NCBI GenBank assembly: GCA_942159475.1
Contig: OW804102.1
Location: 21,518,684 to 21,582,683 of the forward strand
DNA from: Sthenelais limicola
Taxonomy: Eukaryota > Annelida > Polychaeta > Phyllodocida > Sigalionidae
DNA: 64,000 bases
Reading direction: 5' to 3'
The notes below the pieces were generated by a model. It was given only the letters and a program-made list of their open reading frames with translations. It had not been told where the DNA came from and did not search any database. Shown here in pieces: positions 33,341 to 46,634 of the stretch; the first letter of the stretch is position 1; each line of letters begins with the position of its first letter. The position numbers were made by a program, and so were the translations under genes.

Positions 33341-33384
33341 GTTCTGCTGCTATGTTATGTATACATAACATAGCAGCAGAACAT
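33339..33384. repeat. Perfect 46-bp palindrome without spacer
   Basis: Two 23-base arms (ATGTTCTGCTGCTATGTTAT... and its exact inverse) meet at TATA with no loop. Confidence 0.97.
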
Positions 33385-33421
33385 TGATAAATTCAGTCCC
33401 ATAAGCCATATATAATATGAG

Positions 33422-33522
33422 TAAAGGGCCCAGTCCACTAAGCAGATTCCCATGCGATTCCCAATTAATTCAGTTCACGGCGCAAAATCGCATGAGAATC
33501 GGCTTGGTGGACTAGGCCCTTA
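33422..33522. mobile_element. MITE family 3, well-preserved hairpin
   Basis: The left arm GGGCCCAGTCCACTAAGCAG is inverse to the right arm GGCTTGGTGGACTAGGCCCT with few mismatches. Total length is about 100 bp. Confidence 0.85.
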
Positions 33523-33789
33523 AATCTGGTCAGATTCTATCATCGTAATAGCTGAGAATACAGGCTTAGTTAACGGGTGTGGCTCTTTGTCTTGTACACC
33601 AATTAATACAATTCAGGACCATGTATTACTATGTACGTATTGTACTAGGGCTATAGGGCTACCATCAGAACGAAAGTTCCACCACTTTTTTTGTTATTAC
33701 AATCAAGGGCCATAACATTTAATCGGCACCTATACAAACAACGCATGTCAACCACTTTTTCAAATTTTACATTACATGTTCTAAAAATA

Positions 33790-34625
33790 TTTTACATTAC
33801 ATGTACTAAACATACAAACCTATTATTTTCATTGATGAAATTCATTCATTCATTAATTAATTCAATATGAAATGAAAGACCTCTAGTACAACCATCGAGG
33901 CACAGCGATACAAAAATAGGCCAATACGGTGTTTATATACAATTCTAATGGGCCCTATGAAATAACATGATATAATTATATATATTGCACATATACTTCT
34001 GTCATTGGAAACTGCTCTTTTTAACGAATTTATTGCTCTGTAAGGAGTATAGAGGGCATTTCCTCACATATAACAATACTCATCTAATCATAATAAAACC
34101 CTACTCTTTGCACATATCCTCAAACAATCTATGCATTCGGTATCATCATGTAAAGACAGTACGGACCCCACCCTTGTCACCCCACCGTAAACTGGCAACA
34201 TGACTATCAAATCTACAAATTCTACAATACTATCTAAACTACGCACTATTGGCTAACACTAATACCAGATTGATCAACGGTAGATAGTTGTATATTTAAA
34301 CTATTTAAAATTACCTTGTTTAGTCTAAACTTAAAGAAAAAGTACAATGACTTACCTTGGATGTATGGAAATATGTATGGAAATCTGTCCCTGTGGTTGT
34401 GATTGTGATTGTGAGGGCCCCTCCAGTTCTGCTCCAAATAACACAGCCCCAAACGTAAGGCGGTGGTGTATACATAAGGGTTAAGTCGTCAGAAAATGTA
34501 CAATTCATCTTCACCAATCCTCTCAAATAACTTAAATTTAAGAGAAAAATGAGGTTCAAAATACAGTTCAACATAGACGACCACACCTTTTGAATCAACG
34601 CAATGGAAAATATACTGTGATAAAT
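33790..34625. repeat. Segmental duplication, upstream block copy 2
   Basis: Partner of 13420-14095. Its copy of the possible exon (34356-34452) lacks the AG acceptor. Confidence 0.8.
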
Positions 34626-34725
34626 CTACAGTATTTATCAATTTTCAAGCACAAATTAACAGAAATATTACATTTATAGAACTGCCGATTGTACATTTTC
34701 AGGCGAGCTGACCCATTATTAAATA
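34485..34725 (-). mobile_element. MITE family 1, reverse copy
   Basis: The ends GTCGTCAGAAAATGTACAAT and CGATTGTACATTTTCAGGCG are inverted, with CACCAATCCTCTCAAATAAC inside. Confidence 0.85.
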
Positions 34726-35790
34726 GTCGTGAGCTAGTCACTCCCTGGTCTTGACTGATTTACACCTCACTATTTTGCGAAGAAAATAAAGAAAAATGGG
34801 AGCGATTTGGAAAATATATCAGGCGACGAAACAACAGCATTTTTCAGCTTCAACATTATATAATATTTCAGCTACTTGAGGCTAATAACTGTCCAATTTT
34901 GTAAAAAGAAAAAAAGGTGAGATGGGTAAGTGGCGAATCAGGTTATGCATCTGTGTCTATAGTTTGGTCCTGTATATATGCGTTCAACGGCTAATGCAAT
35001 CCCAGCGTTTCGTGGGCATGTAATATGTTATACATTCACACTTGGATAGTTTCACTATTACTTGGTGCATATAATGACAGAAGGACCAATAATTGCAACA
35101 CAGGCCAAATAGGATTACGGATTCAATAATTCTGTAAGTAATTGCTTTGAAAGCCACTAAGTAGGCCTATGATGTGAACATGATATTAATCGACATCAAT
35201 GTCTACGCTCCTCTCATTTCATCTCATTCTCACAATCCCATTAATTAAACCCTATATTCTCAATCTGAAGTGCAATACAATATGCATGTGCGCCACCTAT
35301 AATCTTGATTCTCATAAAATGATGGGAGTTGTATGTCAGTGTAAAAGCTATATAAAACATGTTCAGCATGGAATATTTAAAAGGGATTTGATGTAAATAG
35401 CCATGTATTTTCCATGATTCAATAAAACAAGACATCATCTTTCCCAACATGGGAAGGTTTTTAGAGATCATTTGTACACAATTATACTGGTGGAAAGAAC
35501 CTTGAATTTTTCAATGAAAATGTTGCTAAATACTTGTATGTCAGATTTGAACTGAATCCCCTCTAGCATTCACTGTAATAAAACATGTGCGGTGAGACAC
35601 GCAAATTCCCCATTTTGTATCCTTTAGTTATTCAAATTAACGAATTTATCGTTATCATTAACCCCGCGCTCAAACCCTGATATAATAATTTCCATCGTCT
35701 ATAGGGGACCACTCCCCTCAGCCTCTCTATCTCTCCCCAACCCCCAACCCCACTCAGTTTCTGATAAAATGGTAAAGTCGTTTTGTAAGT

Positions 35791-35918
35791 AATATATCAG
35801 GAAGGATATAATTATATACAAAAACAACATTTGGGAATGGGAATGGACCTTTATAATATATCAGGAAGGATATAATTATATACAAAAACAACATTTGGGA
35901 ATGGGAATGGACCTTTAT
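35791..35918 (+). repeat. Exact 64-bp tandem duplication
   Basis: The unit beginning AATATATCAGGAAGGATATA occurs at 35791-35854 and again at 35855-35918 with no visible difference, so it arose recently. Confidence 0.95.
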
Positions 35919-38511
35919 TCTCACATATTATTCCTTGTTTAATTTATATCAAAACATTGAGAAGAGACATCACAAAAAAAACAAGATCATGACTGAAAAT
36001 CTTTTTGTTTTTGTTAAAACAGTTTTATTTCGCAGTTAGGGAATCCAAATCTAGACTAAAATTATCATCTATACACCATAGTTGCTGACAGCGCAGTCAG
36101 CTAATTAGACACGTAATCTAAGTTCCAGGCGTAATTAGGGAGAGGCACACCAGATATTGGTACCAGTTACCGTTAGACCGAAGCATATCTTCTTTCTGGA
36201 AACCTGGAAATTATCCAGGTTATTTCTATAAATAGGTGGTATAATATTATACACGTGTGTACAACATCATGATCAGTCTTAAGTTGGCCTGTTGAATGGT
36301 TACCGTTTTAATCTACTATTAAGTAACTATTATTATAAATGAGGGCTGAGGATTGCCAATTCCCTATCGGCGTATACTATCAACCCCATAGTATATTAAC
36401 TCCACCCATTTATTTAACATCGAAATACGTTCAGAATGGGTTCATAAACATTGTGGTGAATTTTGTTATCGTAATTCCAATAAGAACCATACATAATCAA
36501 TTAGGTGTTATTAATATCTTAATCTATCACATGCATTGTCTAAATCTGAAATTATATCAATCACCAACGCTACTTCATGAAGTGGAGAACGTGGCAAGTG
36601 ATTATATGTCCAGCCATCTTATTCCAAATATTACATAATACTCTGTTCCTTGTATGTTTTCGTTATATGAAAAATGCAACACCCCTTGAGGGGACTTATT
36701 CACCAAGTAGAATCAATAAAAAGAAACATCTATACATTGAAGTGAGTATAGATTCCTTCCAGATTTTCTTTGAGATTTATATTAATCATTCATTGATCTC
36801 ATTGTAATTCAGAGCCATCAGACTGACCACCCGTCCATTAATCCAGAATACAATATCCTATAATATTATGGTGAGGGTATATAATAAAGAGGAGTCAAGC
36901 GAACAATTTTCTTTTCGTTTTTTTAGCACATTTTTATCTACACCAGACTCAAATATCAATAGTGTGAGAGAAGGTTAGAATCCTATGTGATTTGCGCTGC
37001 TCTTTCTTTATATCTTGATGTTAATAGAAGAAAATGCGGAAAAAAAACAAAAATACTAGAACATCTAAAGGGACACCATTGACTCACGTGTAACAAGCAC
37101 CACATGTATACACGTAAACTGTTCTTTAGGTACCAATGATTATCATATTGGTTATCCAGTGGACACCGGGTCTTACCCCACCCCACCCCTACAAACTCCT
37201 CTCCAAATATCAGATTACATCAAATTAAAAAGGGCGGCAGGGGCGAATAAATCACCAATTTCTACCCATATCTATGCAATGTTGAAGTAATAAGGGATGT
37301 TCTAGGGGAGAAACAAGTTAGATGCTTATTTGTTTTGCAAGTATACGATATCATTTTTTAAACAAGGAACATCACAGGAAAGCAGTACGAGAGACTAGCC
37401 TCAACATGATTATATTCATTGATATTTTATACCATTTACTTAATTATACATAGGGTTGGTCATATCCGAGACTAATTAGTCTTGGTCTCCTTTTCTGCCT
37501 TTTTAGAAGATGCATGGAAAGTTATAAAGCACTGGCAGATTTCGCAATTGAGTTTTTTTTTTTGACAAAATTTATTCAGGTAAACAGACAAACAAACAGA
37601 CAGACATCTTCACAAAAATATTGCTATAATTGTGATTGTCATTATGTCCTGACTTAGTCAGTCTATTCATAGAAAGCAGAGAGGAATCTTTTCCTAAACA
37701 GCCAGATTAGATTTAATTTTTAAACCTTATGTAGAATTAGAAAAAAAATTATAATATTATAAAGTTTTAATAAAAAGATGAGTGATGAGATGAAGATTAC
37801 TGTCTATTAGGATATACATCGTCTATTAAAGCGAGTGTCATTGATATAATGGATCCTGTGATAACAGGTAATATATAACCATACACGCAATTTAAATTAA
37901 TAATAATCAATCGACCATTGGGAGCATATATATAAATAGTACAATATTTGTACTTAATGCCAAGACAAGGAGAGAATCTAGGAAGCTTGACTACGTATGA
38001 GGTATTTTGTCACCTGTTTAGTGACTATACCTTTTATACATATTACTATAATCAAATAGTCAAATAGCCAATAAAATTCGACCAAGGTTTCTCTCATGGA
38101 GACAGGTACGAGCATAGGATTTGTCAAGATAGACGCATTATTCACAAAGCAATATAACAATACGAATTCGAATACGAAAATACAAGCATAGCAGAACATA
38201 CAATAATACCAGACATAGCAAATAAATCATAGCATATCGGGGCAGAGGGCGGACACAAACAATCACTACAATAATATAATTTATTGTTTTCAAATATTTC
38301 TTTCCTCTTCTTTAACTAAATTTGATAACTAAAACTAGAACTAAATAAATAAAACCTGTTTAGCTATCCTTCCAATAGATATTTATTTCTTTAAGGACGA
38401 ACTAAACAGTTTGTGATCCCCAAGGACTCTCAATCTGTCAGGTAACACATTCCAGGTGGAGTTTATAATGCCCAGATGCAAGTGCTGTTTATAGTGAGTC
38501 TTGACTTAGAT

Positions 38512-38695
38512 GGATTCATTTCATTTCAAGAATTCTTTTATTTGTACAGATGGTGAAATACAGTATGTAGTTTAGTCAATAATGATAATAATAATACCAT
38601 TTCTTCTGACGAATGCCTAATTGCAAATTCTGAATTGACAGTTGCTCAAAAGTTTCAAAAGTTACAATGTTGTAAATTATAAGGAACAAGAAGGA
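38512..38695 (-). repeat. Dispersed repeat, possible LINE 3' end fragment
   Basis: TTTCAAGAATTCTTT...TTCTGACGAATGCCTAATT resembles 48405-48560. The orientation and a TTGAA-like tail suggest retroelement 3' ends; this is uncertain. Confidence 0.4.
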
Positions 38696-39307
38696 TATAT
38701 ACAACGAGATTTACTTGACCTATTTAGGCAATTAGGGTAGGAAGGGACTAAAAAGATTAATAACCTCGGCATGGTGGGTGCTCGGGATTTACAGTCCTTC
38801 AAACATTATTCGGCTTCACCTCAGGATGTTTTGAAGGACCCCTTGCGTCCATCATGCTGAGGTCAGTAATCCTTTAACAGACCTTTACCAACATTGAACA
38901 GTCTTGCATACCACTATTAGTTATAACCTGCGGTTAAAGTATTCATTCTTAAACCCTGCACACACACAGCCGATTTGCCCCCCAATTGTCGTATATAATT
39001 ATATCCTTCCTTTACCATTATATCAGAAACTGATACAGGACCAAACTATTGACACAAATGCACAACCAGATTCGCAATTTACCCTTCTCACCCTTTATTT
39101 CAAAAACATAAACCAGAATGAAATCATGGGATTCATCGGGAGACCCAAATCGGGGGACAATCGGGGGCAAATCGACTGTGTGTGGGCAGGGGAAATCTCC
39201 TTCTATAGTTATAGTATTCAATTTAAGAGTCATGAAATCCCTCCTCTGGTTATACTTTTCAGTCTGAGCGTTATTAAATCCTGTGGTTATAGTATTAAGT
39301 CTCAGGC

Positions 39308-42300
39308 TTATGACGTTTCCTCCTGTAGGTCATCACAGAAGAGCAGGTCAGTTATCTCAGCCAAACTTGTGATACTGTCAGAAGCCATCATGAGTTTGAA
39401 ACCTTTGTCTATGAACTTCAGATTGTCAGTGTTGCTAACTTCAGCATAGCATCGAAAACCTGTATAGACTGGACTGAAATAAATAGGGAAGAAGAGGCTT
39501 ACAGAACAAAACCTGTCTGGTGAGAAAATACATTGTATTATCGTTAAGGTTATATTTGAATGCTAGCAAAGAATTTCTTTTCTCATGATATTTCAGGGTT
39601 TACAAACACCTTAAGTAAATGCAATACTTACAAGTGAAAAATATGAAAACCAGTCAAGACTGCCACTTCTGACATTATGGATTTTGTTGAATCAAGAGCC
39701 CCAGGATGTTCCCTGAATTCACTTAGGAAGGCATTCACTAAAACATATGATAGAGGTTGCATTGAATAGTGTGGAGTCGAAGATTTGAATTCCTAAATTG
39801 AGCCTAATTATACCAGTACTGAACAAGGTCAAAAACAGGCTTAATTGCCTGAATCATGTAAACAGAGATTGCTAAGGCCAGTTGTGTTAAAGTTTGTTTG
39901 TTGTGTTAAAGTATAATAATACCCAATTACTTCAGAGTTGTAGAAGTGGATTTTAATATTTCAAATAATGTGTGGACCCGATTCTTTTTGTGAAGTAAAA
40001 GATTTTGTGATGATTGTTCTTAATACATTCTTACCCAGCTCTTGTATGCATGTTATAGCCAATCCATGAAGCTTGTTTTTTCCCAATGTGCACAATTTAT
40101 TCTTTACATCTTTGGTTGCCATATAGTAGTACATGATAAGTTCACTGATACTGAAATAACAGTTGCCCAAGGTGCCAAACTCAAAATCAACAATCTACAA
40201 AGAAAATGCCAATATAAACTTATCACATCACAAAGAGTATAAGTGTATGTATATTGAATTTAAGTTGTAAAATGAATAGGGATGCTTGTGCAAGTAAGTG
40301 AGAAGCGATCAGTCACTTTGAGTGGAATGCAGGCACAACTATAGGCTATATGTTTAAGAATTAGTTTCTAAGGTGATTTTGGGTAGGGTGGGGGGTTATG
40401 GTCAGGGCCTCATCTCATGATGTTGATTAAAGAAATACCCTAAGGATGCAGTCCTGACTATATAGTACACGTATCATATGCATCATATCACATATCATGA
40501 AGCTGCATTCTTAGTTATTATGACAAACTAAATCTTACCAAAGGCAGGGCCACCAAATATAAATGTGGACGGCTATAAAACCCTGTAGCAAAAGCGACTG
40601 GACAAAATACTCCCAAGTTTTGGTCAAACGCCTTTTAGACAGGTTGGAAAAGAAGAGAACACAAAGTAGAAAACCTTTATGTTCTGACCATTGTTAACTG
40701 AGAGTGCAGCTGTAAAAGGCTTCCCACCCACCCAAAAAGGCAAAACACCTACAGCCACTCGGTCCTGTGAAACCATGAATGAATTGTTATTAGAATCAAG
40801 CTGCATCAGACAGTCTTCCCTCATCCATATCTTCCTCAGAAAACCTAACATTCCTGAAGTGAGAACTTCTGACATGTATTGTCTAAATTGGAGATCATCA
40901 AGAGGTTTCACCATGTAATGTTTTCCATTCGCCATATACTCTTCTAGCATGGTAAAATTAAAATCCATGTATAACTTCATCATTTTGTCGTTTCTGAAAA
41001 AAATACCAATTCATTAATAAGGAAACGCTTTGACAATTTAATGTCCTTAAAATCACCCTATTTCTCCGAAACCTGTATAGATATATATATTGTTTCTAAT
41101 GTTTTACTATACTCGACTAGAGTCCTTATCTAGGCTCAAAGATAGCAAATTGAGATATAGATAATCCATATTTAGGTTACAGGATAATAGAGTATTCTGT
41201 AGCCTTGTAGACGTATTCTAGAAGTTTGTAAGCTTCTGGTAAAAAAGGTAAACTTTAGGAAAGTTCCAGTGTATTTTGCAATTTGCACGCCACTTTAATC
41301 TCTGTTATTGAGAATGCGAATTGTACTATATATATGTCCTATGACCCACCCCATCAATGGTTATATCTGGGTCAGAGCGCCAGATAATGTGCAATCTGTA
41401 GCTCTACACGTATAGTAAATTCTGCTAAATTAGGCTGAAAAATCTACATATGATATATATTTCTTGGGTCAAACAAACCTGTTCAGTTAAAGCTGAACTC
41501 CGAAAAATAAATTTCTAGATTTTCTTCCATTTTTTTTTTAACCCATCTAAAAGTCATTTGAGCGATTTTTTTGAGGATTATGTGTGATTGTTATATTTTA
41601 TTAAAGTTCTTTAATGGAGTACACATGTCCATATTGCTATTATAGTACTGACAACTTAAGTTGTTGCTTACACAACGGTTTCCCTCAGCTGGGTCCACCT
41701 CTCCTCACTCACCACCTTCCTGTGGGTGACACACGCTATGTGACCAATCATGTGTCCAAGTTTTGCCGCTACCTTAGGACAACCGTCCCCCCTCCGCAAG
41801 GTATATCCAAGATTCTCCAGTCCCTCCAGGTACTCCATAGCAACTATCCATGAAGGCAAAACGATACATTTTTAGGGTAAGCCAATGTAATGTATTATAT
41901 TAAAGAACAAAAGATCTTCGCCAAATTCATTACAATGGTGCTATTAACTATGATTACTTACTGATGTTTACTTCTGAATCGTACACATATGGTTTTGGAA
42001 CATAACCAGGCTTGATAGTATGCACCTCTCTCATAGACTGGAACTCAAGGAGCTGCCTTTCCAAGGTCACTTCTAATTCCTTAAAATTAACCATGATTTA
42101 ATTTCTTTGGGTTTTAAAGCAGAACGTAATTCAATTCACAACAACCTGATTTGATTATGTCTTGCTTCTTACTGTTTAAAGTGTTATATTATCTTATGTA
42201 TGTCTAATCTAAATTGAGAAGAAAATGTTAAATCTTTAAAACTCCAATGAAATTGAATGAACTGAACAACATCATGTTTATGATATATTCTCTATGTTGC

Positions 42301-44293
42301 TCAAATGTATGTTGGTATGATTGAAACGTATCACAGAATGTGAAATATCTACGACATGAAATTTAATAAAAAAAAATTTTTTATGAATTTGATTTAATAT
42401 CTCATGTTTTATTATGATCAACATTGAGAATTATTCAATTTTTGTACAATAAAGGGTGGTCTCCACTGGCTGCGGTAAGCTCTGCAGTAAGCCTTGCGAT
42501 GGTTTGTACTGGTTCTGTAGGTGGTGAGGAATGACGAGGTCCTTGCCTTCATGGCCAGTGAACGATATAGGCAGGACCTCGCCACTCTTCAACAACACAG
42601 CACCATCGCAAGGCTTACCGCAGAGCTTACCGCAGAGCTTACCGCAGCCAGTGGATACCACCCTTAAACAAACAATATATGAACCAACCACATCATGGGC
42701 TTCTTCAGTGCCATACTTCAGGATAACAGACTGAGATTTCTCAGGGTTCTCCACAATGTAAATACAATTGATAATTCCAATGCCTGCCAGGCGTGAAATT
42801 ATCACCTTTGAACCATTATCTGCAATAAACTGAAATATAAGATAATATTGTGATGGATTGTATATGAATCAGAAGACCTACTTTATGCTGCTACTATCAC
42901 GATGACAATACAAATATTGAATTTGATTATTACAATGATAATTTGTCCTATTTACTTTGTACTGAGGTCAAACATACACGTCTAGACACCTGAATTGAGT
43001 TTTAAAAATGTGCACATTTATTGATATAGTTTAGCGCTTCTTTCCTTTATAGCAAAGGGGGAAGGGGGAAGATGAAAGGGGGGAAAGGCCAGATGCTTTG
43101 GTCACTTAAGTGTTCTTTATGTATCAGTAAACATCACCTACTTGATATGTGCTATTATGACCTGGCTTAGAGGGGAGAAGATCAAATCTAAGACAGGAGG
43201 ACCTTGCCCCAAAATTGGATCGAGGGAGGTGAGCCGAGCCCATAGCCCAGCTGTTTTTTATGAGGATGTGAACTGATCAACAGGGACTAATAGAATGCCT
43301 TCTTCCACACCTCGACATCAGAGAGAAACCCCCGCATTATAATTACCCTGCCATAAACTATACCTAATCGATCAACTGACCAACCATCTCCGAAAAGCCC
43401 CCTGATAAGCAGCAAAACATGTAGGATCAGCCATGATATAATAAAATAAAGATAACATTGGAAACAATAATTTAGAGTTTACATTCTCTTTTCTATACCT
43501 GGATTTAATTTGAAATTCACAAAAAATTTATAATTTATTTTAGGTCAATCAAGGAGATATGTTGTTAACTTGAAAATTCATTCCTTTTCCATGAACACAA
43601 TGTAAGTGTACTTTAAATGGAAATAAAAGGATTTAATATACACAGGCATACTCCTCTGAGATATCATCTTTATTTCTCATTTCTATGGCATATTGTTACT
43701 ACATAAATCTACTTTTATACATTTTATATTTTCATATTACATATTTAAACCTCATATTCGATAGATCCCTATACGTGTATGGGTTTATACTATGATTTAA
43801 CACAATATTTTCCCACTTTATTACTTCCTCTTACCTTCCTACATAATATTCATCTAATTTAATATCTTGCTAGCATTAATGGGTCAGGTCGTCAGAAAAT
43901 GTATAATCAGCAGCTCTACACATTCAGAAAATATTGCTAAATTAGACTGAGAAATGATAAATACTAGGTGTATAAGTATATTTGGTATTGCCTCTATCCT
44001 AACAGTCTGTTTTACCATGTTGAAGTGTATTTTTAACCTCATTTCTGTCTTAGATAAGGGTTATTTGAGAGAATTGTTGAAGGTGAATTGTACATTTACT
44101 GACGATCCGACTCTATTACTACCTGGCCACAGTAAGTGTGTCAGGAGTACTATATATATGACACATTTACAGCTAAGTATTTAGAGGTGATTCCAACCTT
44201 CCCTTATCAGCTCACCTTTAACGCAAGATGATCTTTATGTTTCTGCCCAAACATGAGTATCTTCTTCCTCATATCGGGCGTGACTTCCATCAT
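39308..44293 (-). CDS. Methylthioribose-kinase-like (APH fold) protein, possibly catalytically altered
   Basis: Eight exons join in phase: 44293-44216, 42829-about 42692, 42079-41962, 41843-41672, 40993-40759, 40194-40035, 39737-39632 and 39473-39308 (stop TAA). This gives about 390 residues, close to the usual length of about 400 for MtnK. The alignable order is VILKYGTEEAH (ATP-Lys strand), KPGYVPKPYVYDSEVN, IIAMEYLEGLENLGYTLRRG, CLMQLDSNNNSFMVSQDR, IVDFEFGTLGN and the C-terminal helices. Known: MtnK phosphorylates methylthioribose in methionine salvage using HGDLH and a DPEF-type metal site. Here HGDLH corresponds to QLDSN (the Asp may be kept) and DPEF to DFEF, and the following GFD motif is lost. 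Reduced activity or a pseudokinase is inferred. The exon 2 donor is uncertain because a MITE lies next to it. Confidence 0.68.
40497..40715 (+). mobile_element. MITE family 2 copy in an intron
   Basis: GCTGCATTCTTAGTTATTAT at the left and GTTAACTGAGAGTGCAGCTG at the right are inverted. The element lies immediately downstream of exon 5 of the kinase-like gene. Confidence 0.85.
42450..42666. mobile_element. Foldback MITE adjacent to exon 2 of the kinase-like gene
   Basis: The left arm GGGTGGTCTCCACTGGCTGC pairs with the right arm GCAGCCAGTGGATACCACCC. The right arm holds three copies of GCTTACCGCAGA, which read CTGCGGTAAGC on the gene strand. The centre (GGCCAGTGAACGATATAGGC, AGGACCTCGCC) is related to 50478-50540. 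Confidence 0.88.
43020..43090 (+). repeat. G/A-rich low-complexity tract
   Basis: A GGGGAAGGGGGAAGATGAAAG run lies in intron 1 of the kinase-like gene. Confidence 0.6.
43879..44110 (+). mobile_element. MITE family 1, forward copy
   Basis: GGGTCAGGTCGTCAGAAAAT at the left and TTACTGACGATCCGACTC at the right are inverted. It lies in intron 1, just downstream of exon 1 of the kinase-like gene. Confidence 0.88.
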
Positions 44294-46329
44294 GAGAATT
44301 GATGAGTCATGTAGAGAACGTCTATTAAATGTGGATTCTCTTTTTTAGAGGATATGTGTGTACACGTTTGTATAGGCTGTATAGAGAGTCAGCTGACAGC
44401 AATGTTTTGAGTATGAAATGGGCGTTGTTACAGTTGAAAGCGTGGATCTGAGTGGCTAGTACCTGGTAACCAAGATGCTTCCCTAGCAACAATGGCTACA
44501 CCTACGTTCTGGTCATCAATAATCTACAAACATCGTGGAGAAGAGAGAGAGAGAAGGTAGGTTTTGGCTGTCAACTTTTATATTTTATTAAAATCATAGA
44601 TACAATTGTTGAAATAAAGGATGTGAAACATTGTATAAGATATACGGTGTGGATTGATATGATGATGAATATAATTTGATGAGATAAGGTATATTGATTT
44701 AATTATGAAGTAGTTTAGAGTTGTGAAATATGATGAAAAGAACTGAAGTGGAGGATGGGCATATATGACTGTGTTGTAAGCACAAGGAGAGGCAGAGATC
44801 AAGTGAGGCAGAGAGCGAGTGAAACATAGAGAGAATGGAGAGGTAGAGGAACTTGTGGTAATGTGCAGGTAGTTGATCGATCACTCACTCCCCCTGGTGT
44901 AATATGACACCATGAGAGAAACATTTACACTGTTATTTCATAATCATTTGGAAGATTTAGTGCAGTAGTAAGGCTCTTGATGGGGCAGGGGTTCCATTTC
45001 CTTTGATTTGTTTGTACAAATATTTCTATTCAGGAATAATACAGTCAGATACACGCTCACGTGTGTGAAGTGATTTTCGTTGTGTCCTGAGGATCGTGCA
45101 AGGTTATAACAGCGAGGATTACATTTTAGGATTCTTTCAGAGTTACAATTATATAAAGATTTTTAACTATTAGTTAACAGTACTAGATATGAGATAAAGA
45201 GACATAAAAAGTGAAGATGATAGTTATAGGCTGGTAGTAGTTTCACATATCTAATATAAGAAGTGGGGAGTAGGTAGGGTATACCTAGAGTTGGATCATT
45301 AATATACATATGACTATACCCTTGGAAGGTTTAACACCTTAAATACATTTATATATAAGATTATCGAATATCTCTTGCGTAAATTTAAGAGGGTGTTAGG
45401 AGGCCTTTAACACGCACTCTTATCGTGTATAGTGCAATGCACCCTCTGAATCATAGCTCCTTTCTTCATAATCATGCGGCATATGATCGTGTTCTAGGGT
45501 AGGCTAATAAGCGACAGTTGGAGAGATAATTATTTGATCTTGGACCAGACAGAACGAACTTCATGGAAGTGGAGAGACACACATGTATGTTATGTAGGCC
45601 TAATGGTTATAAGTTAGATAGGCAGTAGCAATAGAACAGAAATAGAATAATTTGAAAAAAGAGACCTTTCCCTACTCTAGGTGGCGGGATTATAAAGAAC
45701 AATCCTTAAGAACAATACTTTGGTCTAAAAACCCATGTAAACAATTATTGTCAATTTTCTCAATTTCTGAAACCAAATTGCATCGGTACCACCATATGGT
45801 ACAAAGCAATGTGTATCTTTGTATGCGAAAACAAGCTATAAACTGCTAAGCAATTTTTTGCGCTAGTAATTAATAATTGTTACTTCATATCATGTTGGGT
45901 TTTTTGGTTTTTCTTTGTTTCCCCCCGGGGATATTCCCGTCTTCTTATTCTTCATATCATGTTGTTAGTGTATAGTTCCCACGAAATTTTTGTGTCGATC
46001 AGTAATAATGATGATGTATATTTGTAGTAATAGTATTAGATGCAACTTGGAACCAGCCACGGATATTAGTATCAATCCTAATCAACACACAATATACACC
46101 AACAAGAACATTAGGGTGGTCTGCAAGACATGCTTTCATTAGCAGTATCTATTTAAACTAAACTCATTTAAAGATCCTTTTCCCGTGAGTATAACACTAT
46201 CAATGTAACTACACCGGCAAAAATCATTTTACAATACAATACAATAACGCCTTACTACTATGAACTGTCAGATTAGACACGCTTAACTGTGCAGGCTTTC
46301 TATAAGTTGCCTGGCGTACATAGGATCTC

Positions 46330-46572
46330 ATATGGGCCAGATCTTCAGAAAACGTACAATTGACATTTACCAATCCTCTCAAATAACCCAAATTTAAGAC
46401 GAAAATCAGGTTCAAAATACATTTCAACTTAAGCAGACAGATTCATCGAATGAATACAAAACAGAATATACTCAGATATACATAGTATCTGTCAATGTTC
46501 ACTCTAATTTAACAGAATCTGATAGATGTGCAGAACCATAGATTGTGCATTTTCTGAAAATCTGACCCGTTT
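46330..46572 (-). mobile_element. MITE family 1, reverse copy
   Basis: GGGCCAGATCTTCAGAAAAC at the left and TTTTCTGAAAATCTGACCCG at the right are inverted. Confidence 0.85.
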
Positions 46573-46634
46573 AGCCATTGCCCTGAATATAAATTAGACA
46601 AGCTAGCTATGTAGCGTGTGCCCCATATAGAACC

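Larger units (their letters stand above)
31000..39307. other. Eight-kilobase stretch without a supported gene
   Basis: Only repeats are visible: a purine-rich tract, MITE copies, a perfect palindrome, the second upstream duplication block and a 64-bp tandem duplication. Short ORFs here lack splice and domain support. Confidence 0.45.

Noticed and set aside
38904..39449. Plus-strand 181-codon ORF
   Set aside because: Its right part is antisense to exon 8 of the kinase-like gene and the rest has no motif; exon phase evidence favours the minus strand.
42431..42661. C-terminal extension of the exon 2 frame (CGKLCGKLCGKPCDG)
   Set aside because: This part lies within the foldback MITE; the Cys/Gly repeat is the triplicated arm sequence, not a protein motif.
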